Shown piece after piece: positions 8,336 through 16,085 of a stretch of 64,000 nucleotides of DNA. The translations under genes and the position numbers were made by a program. Every line of letters starts with the position of its first letter. Positions within the stretch are counted from its first letter, which is position 1. The stretch is from Chitinophagaceae bacterium (GTDB taxonomy: Bacteria > Bacteroidota > Bacteroidia > Chitinophagales > Chitinophagaceae): contig JAMLGT010000007.1 in assembly GCA_023957755.1 (NCBI GenBank), forward strand, positions 156,258-220,257. Direction: 5' to 3'. Below the pieces are notes generated by a model, which was not told the DNA's origin, did no database searches, and saw nothing but the letters and a program-made list of their open reading frames with translations.

Positions 8336-10180
8336 ATGTGTGGTATTGCAGGCTCCGTAAACTATTTCTTCCCTGAAAAAAACATCTTTTCACAATTAAT
8401 ACACAGAGGGCCGGATGAACAAGGCAGCTTTCAACACAATAACATTAACTTTTACCACTTTCGCCTTTCCATTCTCGACATTGCCTCCGGAAAGCAACCA
8501 ATGCACCTGGATGACAAATACACAATAGTGTACAATGGTGAAATCTTTAACCATACTGAAATAAGGCAGGAACAACATCTTACTGGTTCTACTAATTCAG
8601 ATACGGAAACCCTTCTACTGTTATATAGTAAATTAGGAAAAGAGTTTCTCCATCTTTTGGATGGAATGTTTGTATTTGCCATTTTCGATAAAACACAAAA
8701 CAAAATATTTATCGCCAGAGACCGTGCAGGAGTGAAGCCTCTCTATTATTTTTACGATGGAGAAAAATTCATTTTCGCAAGCGAATTAAATGCACTCAAC
8801 GAGGTATTGCCTCTCGAAATATGCCCTGAACATTTCTACCAATATCTCCGATTCGGCACCTTTTACAAAAGGAATACACCCTACAAAAATGTCAAAGAAC
8901 TCTATGCAGGTTCATATCTCGAAATCGACTGCCAGTCTCTCGAATTAAAAGAAACAAAATGGTGGGATGTCCACCGTTTTTACAACAACAAATGCAACGA
9001 TTCTTTTCAAGAAAGTCTTTCCAGAACTGATGCTATTTTGCACAATGCCGTAAAAAGAAGGCTGGAGTCAAGCGAACTTGAAGTGGGCGCCTTCCTTAGT
9101 GGAGGAATAGACAGTGGACTTGTCACCTCTATTGCCCATCAATACAATCCCGGAATTAAAACATTCACTATCTCTTTCGATGGCGCATACGATGAGTCCC
9201 TGTTGGCAAGACAGGTCGCAGAAAAATACCAGACAAATCACCACGAGATAAAGATATCCTTCGACAATTTGCAAAATGATGTAGAAAAGATTTTATCAAA
9301 CTATGGCGAGCCGTTTTTCGATAGTTCGGCCATACCTTCCTTCTATGTAAGCAAGGCAGCAAAGGAACATGTATCTGTAATTCTGAACGGGGATGGTGCC
9401 GACGAACTTTTCGGAGGATATAGAAGATACGTTCCCTTTGCACGATACGATTTCTTTACCTCCAGCGCGCTGGTAAGAGGGATTTCAGGTACCCTGAAGC
9501 AAATTTTACCTCCAAGTAATGAAAAAAAATCAACCTATAATTACTTTTACAGACTGCTCTCCTTTGCTTCACTGATGGGGCCAGAAGTTTATCTCTCTGC
9601 AGGGGTGGATATATTTGAAGGGTTCTCCCAATACTTCCGCCAGCCGGAACAGCATTATTTATCTGAATATTTTGAAGACTTCAACCGTATCAACCAAAGT
9701 AAACTCAGAGGCATAGATAAGATAATGAATCTCGATTTTGAGATTAACCTGTTCAACGACATGCTTGTGAAAATGGACATTGCCACGATGGCCAACTCGC
9801 AGGAAGGCAGAAGCCCGTTCCTATGTAAAGAATTTCTGGAATATATACCTACCCTGCCAGGTGAATACAAAATCCGTGGTAAGAAAACCAAAGTACTGCT
9901 GAGAACACTGGCAGAAAAATACCTACCCCCGGCGCTCATCCACCAACCCAAAAGGGGATTCGAAATTCCACTAAAGAAATGGGTAAATCATGAATTAAAC
10001 GACATTATCAGAAGTTACCTTACTTCGACAGGTCCGTTATACGAGAATTTTATAGAAGCACACTTTGTTTCCCAACTCCTGGATAACAAGACTTCGGTCC
10101 CTGAAGAAAAGCGCGCAAAAATGCTTTGGACACTGTTCTCCATGGAAGTCTGGTATAGGAAAATACACAGGAAGCACTGA
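8336..10180 (+). CDS. asnB: Asparagine synthase (glutamine-hydrolysing) family protein
   Basis: 614 residues. The start is set at the ATG at 8336 because it gives Met-Cys-Gly-Ile-Ala-Gly, leaving Cys2 as the N-terminal nucleophile of the class II glutamine amidotransferase domain; a longer frame from TTG 8315 would bury it. HRGPDEQGSF and YNGEIFNH are standard glutaminase motifs. The synthetase half has the PP-loop FLSGGIDSG (about residues 255-263) and NGDGADELFGGYRRY. The family makes Asn from Asp, Gln and ATP. Paralogues inside polysaccharide loci often amidate uronic-acid carboxyls instead, so the substrate here could be a sugar acid. It ends 218 bp before the acyltransferase gene. Confidence 0.88.
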   Translation: MCGIAGSVNYFFPEKNIFSQLIHRGPDEQGSFQHNNINFYHFRLSILDIASGKQPMHLDDKYTIVYNGEIFNHTEIRQEQHLTGSTNSDTETLLLLYSKLGKEFLHLLDGMFVFAIFDKTQNKIFIARDRAGVKPLYYFYDGEKFIFASELNALNEVLPLEICPEHFYQYLRFGTFYKRNTPYKNVKELYAGSYLEIDCQSLELKETKWWDVHRFYNNKCNDSFQESLSRTDAILHNAVKRRLESSELEVGAFLSGGIDSGLVTSIAHQYNPGIKTFTISFDGAYDESLLARQVAEKYQTNHHEIKISFDNLQNDVEKILSNYGEPFFDSSAIPSFYVSKAAKEHVSVILNGDGADELFGGYRRYVPFARYDFFTSSALVRGISGTLKQILPPSNEKKSTYNYFYRLLSFASLMGPEVYLSAGVDIFEGFSQYFRQPEQHYLSEYFEDFNRINQSKLRGIDKIMNLDFEINLFNDMLVKMDIATMANSQEGRSPFLCKEFLEYIPTLPGEYKIRGKKTKVLLRTLAEKYLPPALIHQPKRGFEIPLKKWVNHELNDIIRSYLTSTGPLYENFIEAHFVSQLLDNKTSVPEEKRAKMLWTLFSMEVWYRKIHRKH

Positions 10181-10368
10181 TTGCAAGAGATTTATTCCAC
10201 ATTTTCCATTTCATTTGGCCTTCGACCGGAGCTTAACGGAATGCGAAATCGATCAAATAAAAGAAGACTGATTTATCCTCAATAGGATCTGACGCAAAAA
10301 TTCTCCCACCAGGGATTTCTTTAACATTGATATTGAAACAGAATCGATTAGTTCTAACTATTAACTAC

Positions 10369-10376
10369 TAAATTTG
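10369..10376 (+). promoter_or_regulatory. Bacteroidota -7 box (TAAATTTG) before the sugar-modification genes
   Basis: TAAATTTG fits the TAnnTTTG -7 element used by the Bacteroidota primary sigma factor and lies 22 bp upstream of the ATG at 10399. I do not see a clean TTG element at -33. The 218-bp gap after asnB suggests a new transcription unit begins here. Confidence 0.35.
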
Positions 10377-10398
10377 CAACAATCTTTCTGAATCGGAT

Positions 10399-11019
10399 AT
10401 GATATTGATAGGTTATTCCGGGCATGGTTATGTAGCGGCTGGAATTTTGCAGAAAATGGGCAAAAAACCTATCGCTTACTGTGACTCTGAAAAGAAGGAG
10501 TACAACCCCTTTTCTCTCGAGTATCTTGGTAGCGAGAGAGATTCTGCCGTATCAACACAAATCCCTGACAAAGGTTTTTTCGTTTCCATAGGTGACAATG
10601 GTATTCGCAAGAAAGTGATTGAAGCACTCGAAAAACAAGGGAAGACACCGCTGACAATTATTCATCCCGATACATCGATTGATCCATCGGCATCCATTGA
10701 TAACTCAGGAGTAATGATATCGGCCGGTGTACGAATTAATCCTCTTGCTCAAATCGGCAAAGGGGTAATTCTTAATACAGGATGTATTATCGAGCACGAG
10801 TGTATTATTGGGGATTATGCCCACATCGGACCGGGCACAATCCTTTGTGGGAATGTGAAAGTTGGGGAGGGTACATTTGTAGGAGCAGGATCGGTGGTTC
10901 GTCAAAATATTACAATTGGAAATAACGTTTTAATCGGCGCCGGCGCAGTAGTCGTAAAAAATATCCCAGACAACTGTACAGTGATTGGTAATCCGGCAAG
11001 GGATATGAATAAAGGATAA
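10399..11019 (+). CDS. Sugar O-/N-acetyltransferase, NeuD/PglD family
   Basis: 206 residues. Residues 1-80 form the small Rossmann-like sugar-binding domain (MILIGYSGHGYVAAGIL). From about residue 95 the protein is a left-handed beta-helix with hexapeptide repeats: SASIDNSGVMISAGV, IGKGVILNTG, VGEGTFVGAGSV, IGNNVLIGAGAVV. HECIIGDYAHIGPG contains the likely catalytic His. PglD acetylates the C4 amine of a UDP-4-amino-sugar with acetyl-CoA; NeuD members acetylate sialic acids. The aminotransferase and initiating transferase downstream favour the PglD role. It is followed after 2 bp by the epimerase gene. Confidence 0.82.
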   Translation: MILIGYSGHGYVAAGILQKMGKKPIAYCDSEKKEYNPFSLEYLGSERDSAVSTQIPDKGFFVSIGDNGIRKKVIEALEKQGKTPLTIIHPDTSIDPSASIDNSGVMISAGVRINPLAQIGKGVILNTGCIIEHECIIGDYAHIGPGTILCGNVKVGEGTFVGAGSVVRQNITIGNNVLIGAGAVVVKNIPDNCTVIGNPARDMNKG

Positions 11020-11021
11020 AT

Positions 11022-11999
11022 ATGCAAATGAAAGTTCTGGTAACCGGCGGTGCAGGATATATTGGATCCGTCCTCGTAAGACAACTGCTTGAAAAAGGTT
11101 ATAGCGTAAGAGCCCTTGATAGCCTGAAATTTGGAGGAGAAGCTTTATACGATGTAATGCTCAATCCCCACTTTGAATTTCAGAAGGGCGATGTAAGAAA
11201 TACAACCGACGTAGATAAAGCCCTCCGGGGGGTAGATAGTATCGTCCATCTGGCTGCTATTGTGGGCGATCCGGCGTGCAAGAAATTCTCAGAAGAGGCA
11301 GAAGAAACTAACTGGGAGGGAAGCAAAGCACTATTTGAAGCTGCTGAAAAAGCCGGAGTAAAAAGATTTGTGTTTGCCAGCACCTGCAGTAATTATGGCA
11401 AAATGTCGGACCCAAATGAGTTCGTAAAAGAAGACTCTCCTCTTAACCCTGTTTCTTTATATGCAAGGCTGAAGGTGAAGTTTGAAAATTATCTGACTGA
11501 ACAAAGAAAAGACAGCCACATTTGCAGCACCGCCTTACGGTTCAGTACCGTGTACGGATTTTCTCCAAGAATAAGATTTGACCTCACGGTCAACGAGTTT
11601 ACCCGAAATGGTACAATGAAAGGCGAACAGGAAATATGGGGTGCACAATTCTGGCGTCCATATTGCCACGTGGACGATCTTGCCAGAGCCGCAGTGCTGG
11701 TGCTTGAAAGTGACGAATCTAAAGTGAGGTCACAGGTGTTTAACGTAGGTGACACCTCAGAAAATTATCAAAAAGGAATGATTATTGAGGAAGTGTGTAA
11801 GATAGTGCCAAACGTAAAAGTAAACTATGTAGATATGGAGGAAGACCCAAGAGACTACCGGGTTAACTTTGATAAGATAAAAAATGAGTTAGGATATGCT
11901 ATTACTAAAACAGTACCAGACGGCATTAGAGAGATTTATACTTTATTAAGTACCGGAATTATCACTGATCCTTATTCGCAAAAGTTTCGCAACATATAA
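11022..11999 (+). CDS. NAD-dependent epimerase/dehydratase (extended SDR)
   Basis: 325 residues. The N-terminal VLVTGGAGYIGSVLVRQLL contains the TGxxGxxG nucleotide-binding motif. VHLAAIVGDP, FASTCSNYG and YARLK (the Y-x3-K catalytic pair) follow in the expected order, and RPYCHVDDLARA is a conserved extended-SDR segment. These enzymes oxidise and re-reduce a nucleotide sugar to change configuration or dehydrate it. It lacks the large N-terminal membrane region of PglF-type dehydratases, so the 4,6-dehydratase feeding the aminotransferase is probably encoded elsewhere. Its two-base gap from the acyltransferase gene indicates one operon. Confidence 0.85.
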   Translation: MQMKVLVTGGAGYIGSVLVRQLLEKGYSVRALDSLKFGGEALYDVMLNPHFEFQKGDVRNTTDVDKALRGVDSIVHLAAIVGDPACKKFSEEAEETNWEGSKALFEAAEKAGVKRFVFASTCSNYGKMSDPNEFVKEDSPLNPVSLYARLKVKFENYLTEQRKDSHICSTALRFSTVYGFSPRIRFDLTVNEFTRNGTMKGEQEIWGAQFWRPYCHVDDLARAAVLVLESDESKVRSQVFNVGDTSENYQKGMIIEEVCKIVPNVKVNYVDMEEDPRDYRVNFDKIKNELGYAITKTVPDGIREIYTLLSTGIITDPYSQKFRNI

Positions 12000-12025
12000 C
12001 AATTACCTCTTAAACACCGAAATCA

Positions 12026-13156
12026 ATGCTCCTGCTCAGTGGCCCTAATATGGGAGGAAACGAATTAAAATATGTTTCTGAGTGTATCACCACCGGATGG
12101 GTGAGCAGTGTGGGTGCCTTTGTAGATAAATTTGAGAAAGTAACTGCTGAATTTACCGGAGCCGCACATGCCGTTGCCACAAGTAGTGGTACTACTGCAC
12201 TGCACACTTCGCTTGTGATGCTCGGGACGGGAAGCAACGACCTGGTTATAGCTCCCAATATTACCTTTATTGCCACAATCAATTCTATAAAATACACCGG
12301 CGCATCTCCCGTGCTTATTGATGTAGATAAAGACTCCTGGCAAATGGACCTCGACCTGCTTGAGGAATTCCTTGAAAAAGAAACTGAAATCCGGGACGGC
12401 AACTGCTACCACATTGCATCAGGTAAACGTATTCCTGTAATTATGCCGGTGCATGTACTTGGTAATATGTGTGATATGGACAGGCTTATGGCTCTCACTT
12501 CAAAATATCATCTCACGATATTAGAGGATAGCACCGAAGCCCTGGGGAGTTTTTATAATGGCAAACATGCAGGAACCTTCGGGCTGATGGGTACATTCAG
12601 TTATAATGGCAACAAAATTATTACAACTGGTGGTGGGGGTATGATTGTAACAAATGATGACGCCCTGGCAAAGCATGCTAAACATCTTACCACGCAGGCA
12701 AAAGCAGACCCCTTTGAATATTTTCACGACGAGATAGGTTATAATTACCGGTTGGTAAACGTGGCAGCCGCAATGGGCGTAGCACAGATGGAACAACTTC
12801 CGGACTTTCTGAAACGAAAAAAAGAAATCATTGAATACTACAAGTCGCAACTGGAAGGCGTAGGTGATATTACTTTTCAAAAGGTGATTCAATCGGTAAA
12901 TCCCAACTGGTGGATGCCTACCATTCGTACCGGGAAACAGAAGGAAATACTGGAAAAATTAAACTCTAACAAGATGCAAAGCCGCCCTTTGTGGATACCC
13001 ATGAATAAGCTGCCGATGTTTGAGAGAGATATTTTTTACCAGCATCAGGATAATTCAGACTTCCTGTATCAGAGATGCCTGAGCATTCCATGTTCCACCA
13101 ATATCACTATCAGCGAACTTAAGGCAGTATCTGATAAAATAAAAGAATGTTTTTAG
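12026..13156 (+). CDS. DegT/DnrJ/EryC1-type sugar aminotransferase (LegC/PglE-like)
   Basis: 376 residues, normal for this PLP-dependent family. GPNMGGNELKYVSECI, GWVSSVGAFVDKFE, ATSSGTTALH (cofactor phosphate contacts), LEDSTEALGSF (Asp168) and FSYNGNKIITTGGGG (Lys197, the Schiff-base lysine) are all present. The family transfers an amino group from Glu to a 3- or 4-keto nucleotide sugar. Similarity of the N-terminus to LegC-type enzymes and the neighbouring PglD-like gene suggest a UDP-4-amino-4,6-dideoxy-HexNAc product. The gene has a 26-bp gap from the epimerase gene. Confidence 0.88.
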   Translation: MLLLSGPNMGGNELKYVSECITTGWVSSVGAFVDKFEKVTAEFTGAAHAVATSSGTTALHTSLVMLGTGSNDLVIAPNITFIATINSIKYTGASPVLIDVDKDSWQMDLDLLEEFLEKETEIRDGNCYHIASGKRIPVIMPVHVLGNMCDMDRLMALTSKYHLTILEDSTEALGSFYNGKHAGTFGLMGTFSYNGNKIITTGGGGMIVTNDDALAKHAKHLTTQAKADPFEYFHDEIGYNYRLVNVAAAMGVAQMEQLPDFLKRKKEIIEYYKSQLEGVGDITFQKVIQSVNPNWWMPTIRTGKQKEILEKLNSNKMQSRPLWIPMNKLPMFERDIFYQHQDNSDFLYQRCLSIPCSTNITISELKAVSDKIKECF

Positions 13157-13201
13157 AAATAAAGTACCTAAATTGTTTTGACACTAAAGATTTGGAGCGA
13201 G

Positions 13202-13918
13202 ATGTATAAAATAACCAAAAGAATATTTGATATAGTATTTGCGAGTATCTGCCTCGTAATTCTGTCACCTCTGTTTCTGGTTATTATCATGATCCTTAAA
13301 TTCACAGGTGAGCACGAAATCTTCTTCAGACAAAAGAGAATTGGCTATATGGGCGAGCCTTTTATGATTCTGAAATTTGCTACCATGCTGAAAAACAGTC
13401 CTACTATGGGCACTAAAGAAATCACGCTCCGAAACGATCCCAGGGTCACAAAAGTAGGCCGATACCTCAGAATCACTAAACTAAACGAATTACCGCAGAT
13501 AATTAATGTAATTCTGGGAGATATGTCTATCGTAGGGCCTCGTCCACTTATGGAAATCAGCTATAAACTCTACGCTCCCGAAGTAGCTAAGATTATCTAT
13601 TCTTCAAGGCCCGGAATCACCGGAATAGGTTCAATTTATTTCAGAGATGAAGAAAAAATTGTTTCTCAGGCCAAAGACCCTAAAGCGGCATACCGCGCCA
13701 TATTCAAATACAAGGCGAAACTGGAACTATGGTACAAGAAGAATGCCTCATGGCCAACTGATATTAAGATAATCCTGTTGACAGCATTAGCGCTGGTGAT
13801 CTCTGATAAAAACATTGCAGAAAAACTTTTTAGTAACCTGCCATCAAAAACGGAAGACGTCAAACCTGAAATAAAAGAACACCTGTTGGAACCGGTTTTC
13901 GCAGAAAACACAAATTAA
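13202..13918 (+). CDS. Initiating sugar transferase (bacterial sugar transferase/PglC-WcaJ family)
   Basis: 238 residues from the ATG at 13202; a TTG at 13178 would add 8 residues. It has one hydrophobic re-entrant helix (FDIVFASICLVILSPLFLVI) after KITKRI, then FFRQKRIGYMGEPFMILKF, LRITKLNELPQIINVILGDMS and VGPRPLM, the classic motifs of monotopic phosphoglycosyl transferases. The enzyme moves a phospho-sugar from a UDP-sugar to undecaprenyl phosphate at the inner membrane and so starts repeat-unit assembly. The length is that of the short PglC type, not of the polytopic WcaJ. It ends the polysaccharide part of the window. Confidence 0.9.
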   Translation: MYKITKRIFDIVFASICLVILSPLFLVIIMILKFTGEHEIFFRQKRIGYMGEPFMILKFATMLKNSPTMGTKEITLRNDPRVTKVGRYLRITKLNELPQIINVILGDMSIVGPRPLMEISYKLYAPEVAKIIYSSRPGITGIGSIYFRDEEKIVSQAKDPKAAYRAIFKYKAKLELWYKKNASWPTDIKIILLTALALVISDKNIAEKLFSNLPSKTEDVKPEIKEHLLEPVFAENTN

Positions 13919-14091
13919 ATTCTATAGGTTTTTATATCTACGATTGACAGACAAACTTTTACATTTGCTTCAGGATTTTTTTCCTGCAGTTTATTTTTCT
14001 TCGTTATTTTAAACCGTTTACGAATATCCTCATTGTGGAATCTCTGTATCCGCCACATATCGAATATTCAGTGAACTCTATACCGATTTTT

Positions 14092-14643
14092 ATGACTGTA
14101 CTGTCGTCTGATGAAGAACTTCTGAAAATGTTCCGGAATTCCGGACAAAAAGAAAAAGGCTTCGAACTGATTATTAAAAAATATCAGGAAAGACTTTATT
14201 GGCACATCAGACGCATGGTACTCACTCATGAAGATGCAGATGATGTGCTCCAAAATACATTTATCAAAGTATGGAGGAGCCTTGATCAATTCAGGGAAGA
14301 AAGCCAGCTCTATACCTGGCTCTACCGGATAGCCACCAATGAATCACTCACATTTCTCAACAACAAAAAGAAACTATCCTCAATATCCATCGACAATGAG
14401 GATACTTCCATCGCTAATAAACTAAAGAGTGATCCTCACTTCGATGCCAACAAACTGGAATGGAAACTCCAAATGGCCATTCAATCACTTCCTGAGAAGC
14501 AAAAACTGGTATTCAACCTGAGGTATTTCGACGAAATGCCCTACGAAGAAATGAGCAAAGTACTGGAAACCAGTGTGGGAGCACTTAAAGCAAGCTATCA
14601 CCACGCGGCTAAGAAAGTGGAAGAATATATCTTAAACCATTAA
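14092..14643 (+). CDS. ECF-type RNA polymerase sigma factor
   Basis: 183 residues if started at the ATG at 14092; a GTG at 14035 would add 19 residues that do not look like sigma sequence, so the shorter form is preferred. Region 2 is seen as ELIIKKYQERLYWHIRRM and DADDVLQNTFIKVWRSL. Region 4 is SLPEKQKLVFNLRYFDEMPYEEMSKVL followed by the helix-turn-helix. The next two genes encode a membrane protein and a Spy-like protein, a common arrangement in which they control or respond to the sigma factor. A TACATTTG box at 13960-13967 may belong to its promoter. Confidence 0.88.
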   Translation: MTVLSSDEELLKMFRNSGQKEKGFELIIKKYQERLYWHIRRMVLTHEDADDVLQNTFIKVWRSLDQFREESQLYTWLYRIATNESLTFLNNKKKLSSISIDNEDTSIANKLKSDPHFDANKLEWKLQMAIQSLPEKQKLVFNLRYFDEMPYEEMSKVLETSVGALKASYHHAAKKVEEYILNH

Positions 14644-14688
14644 ACTTCAGAGCTAAAAAAGAGTCTGACAAGCGAAACTCCAGGAAAA

Positions 14689-15444
14689 ATGGAAAGAGAC
14701 CCTGAAATATTAAGAGAAATCACAGAAATCAGCCCGATACTGGCCGGTCTGCAGGGCCGGAATGTGTTTTCTGTTCCTGATGGCTATTTTTCGGAATTAT
14801 CCACCCGAATAAATGAGGAACTGACTACTCAAAATATCATTGACACTTCAGGAAAAAGTGCTCCTCAGGCTGTTCCCCATGATTATTTTACCACTCTGAG
14901 CACTACTATTATAGACCGAATTAAAACACAGGAAACTACTGAAACTGACGAAGCCAATATCCTGGATACTATTAGCAGAAGAAATGTGCTCAGCGTTCCG
15001 GAAGGCTATTTTGAGACCTTTGCTTCCAGGCTACTTGAAAAGCTAAATAACAATAGCCGGGCAAGGGTAATCAGTTTTCAGAAAAACAGCTCAGTTTTCA
15101 GATATGCCGCTGCTGCAGTAATCGGATTGGCTATTTTAGGCACTTCTTACTTCCTAATAAATAATAATGCGAAGAAAAATAATTCTTTTGCTGTGGTGAC
15201 AAAGAAAACTGTTCCAGACCCTGCCGCAGCACAGTACAACAGCCTGAAAAAATTTAATGAAGGAATCGCAAGCCTTTCAGACGACGAAATAATCGCCTAT
15301 CTGGAGACACACGGTAACATACTCGATAACGACCAAATTATTAATGATGCCGATGATACTGCATTGCCTGATGCCTTAGACTATTTAACTGATGACAGGG
15401 CACTCGACAAATACCTTAAAAAAATAAATGCCGAGTTGAACTAA
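14689..15444 (+). CDS. Single-pass membrane protein with three VPxGYF repeats, possible sigma-factor regulator
   Basis: 251 residues. The cytoplasmic N-terminal part has three copies of a ~21-residue unit: NVFSVPDGYFSELSTRINEEL (25-45), a weaker AVPHDYFTTLSTTIIDRI (61-78) and NVLSVPEGYFETFASRLLEKL (99-119). One membrane helix follows (about 139-157), then a polar periplasmic tail ending in a Leu/Asp-rich region. Position right after the ECF sigma gene, with a 45-bp gap, is what an anti-sigma factor would show, but I see no zinc-binding anti-sigma motif. The repeats could be sigma-binding or protein-docking helices. Function is inferred from context. Confidence 0.6.
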   Translation: MERDPEILREITEISPILAGLQGRNVFSVPDGYFSELSTRINEELTTQNIIDTSGKSAPQAVPHDYFTTLSTTIIDRIKTQETTETDEANILDTISRRNVLSVPEGYFETFASRLLEKLNNNSRARVISFQKNSSVFRYAAAAVIGLAILGTSYFLINNNAKKNNSFAVVTKKTVPDPAAAQYNSLKKFNEGIASLSDDEIIAYLETHGNILDNDQIINDADDTALPDALDYLTDDRALDKYLKKINAELN

Positions 15445-15457
15445 AAAATTAAAAGCA

Positions 15458-15835
15458 ATGAAAAGAATGCTCCCTTTTGTGATTTTATTTATCTCAAGTT
15501 TCGCTTATTCAGCTCAGGCCCAAAGAAGTCAGAACGAAAAAATTGAAGCTTTGAAAATTGCTTTTTTGACTGAAAGACTCCAACTGACAAGTAGCGAAGC
15601 CCAGCAATTCTGGCCCGTTTATCAATCCTACCAAAATGAAGTGAAAGGCCTTCGGGCTGATAGAAAGGATGGAGATATCCTGGAAAATGAAGAAAAACTC
15701 CTTGCCATAAAAAAGAAATACAGGCCATCTTTTGAAAAAGTAATAGGTGCCGATAAGACATCAAGGCTGTACCAGGCAGAAAAAGACTTTAGAACTGTTT
15801 TGATAAAAAGGCTTAGAAACCAGCGAAAGAATTAA
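15458..15835 (+). CDS. Small exported Spy/CpxP-like protein
   Basis: 125 residues. A signal peptide (LPFVILFISSFAYSAQAQ, cleaved near residue 21) is followed by an all-helical, charged region. FLTERLQLTSSEAQQFWPVYQSY matches the LTxxQ-like helix of periplasmic Spy/CpxP-type proteins; in this phylum such genes are often annotated as sensors of ECF sigma factors. It starts 13 bp after the membrane-protein stop and is likely co-transcribed with the sigma gene. A role in envelope stress sensing is inferred. Confidence 0.65.
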   Translation: MKRMLPFVILFISSFAYSAQAQRSQNEKIEALKIAFLTERLQLTSSEAQQFWPVYQSYQNEVKGLRADRKDGDILENEEKLLAIKKKYRPSFEKVIGADKTSRLYQAEKDFRTVLIKRLRNQRKN

Positions 15836-15926
15836 TTATTACAAGTTATTCTTCAATTACTTGTCTTTTATTAAAAAAAACTGCATTCAATTGATTGTAT
15901 TTAAAAATTTCTGTTACATTTGTAAC

Positions 15927-15979
15927 TAGGTGTTTTTCATAGGTTAGCAACGGCCGGCTCTTTTTAGAGCAGGCCTTTT
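15927..15979 (+). ncRNA. Candidate ~50-nt small RNA between convergent genes
   Basis: A TACATTTG box at 15915-15922 has TTG elements at 15891-15893 and 15895-15897 (21 and 17 bp upstream), a plausible Bacteroidota promoter. About 5-8 bp downstream begins a short stretch that runs into a hairpin with a U tail at 15979. No ORF lies between, and the next gene on either side points toward this region. A promoter followed within ~50 bases by a terminator would make a tiny RNA. The alternative is that the hairpin only ends the sigma-factor operon. Confidence 0.3.
15952..15979 (+). terminator. Rho-independent terminator
   Basis: GGCCGGCTCT and AGAGCAGGCC pair (one mismatch in ten) around a TTTT loop, followed by TTTT. 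It lies 117 bp after the Spy-like gene and before the convergent acylase gene. Confidence 0.65.
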
Positions 15980-16085
15980 GTATGTTATGGACTATTGGGT
16001 TGAAAAACAGATTTCATACCCATCACGCTTACAACAGACATCCATCACTCCGGCAGGCTTTCTCTGTATTTCCCAATAAGTATCA

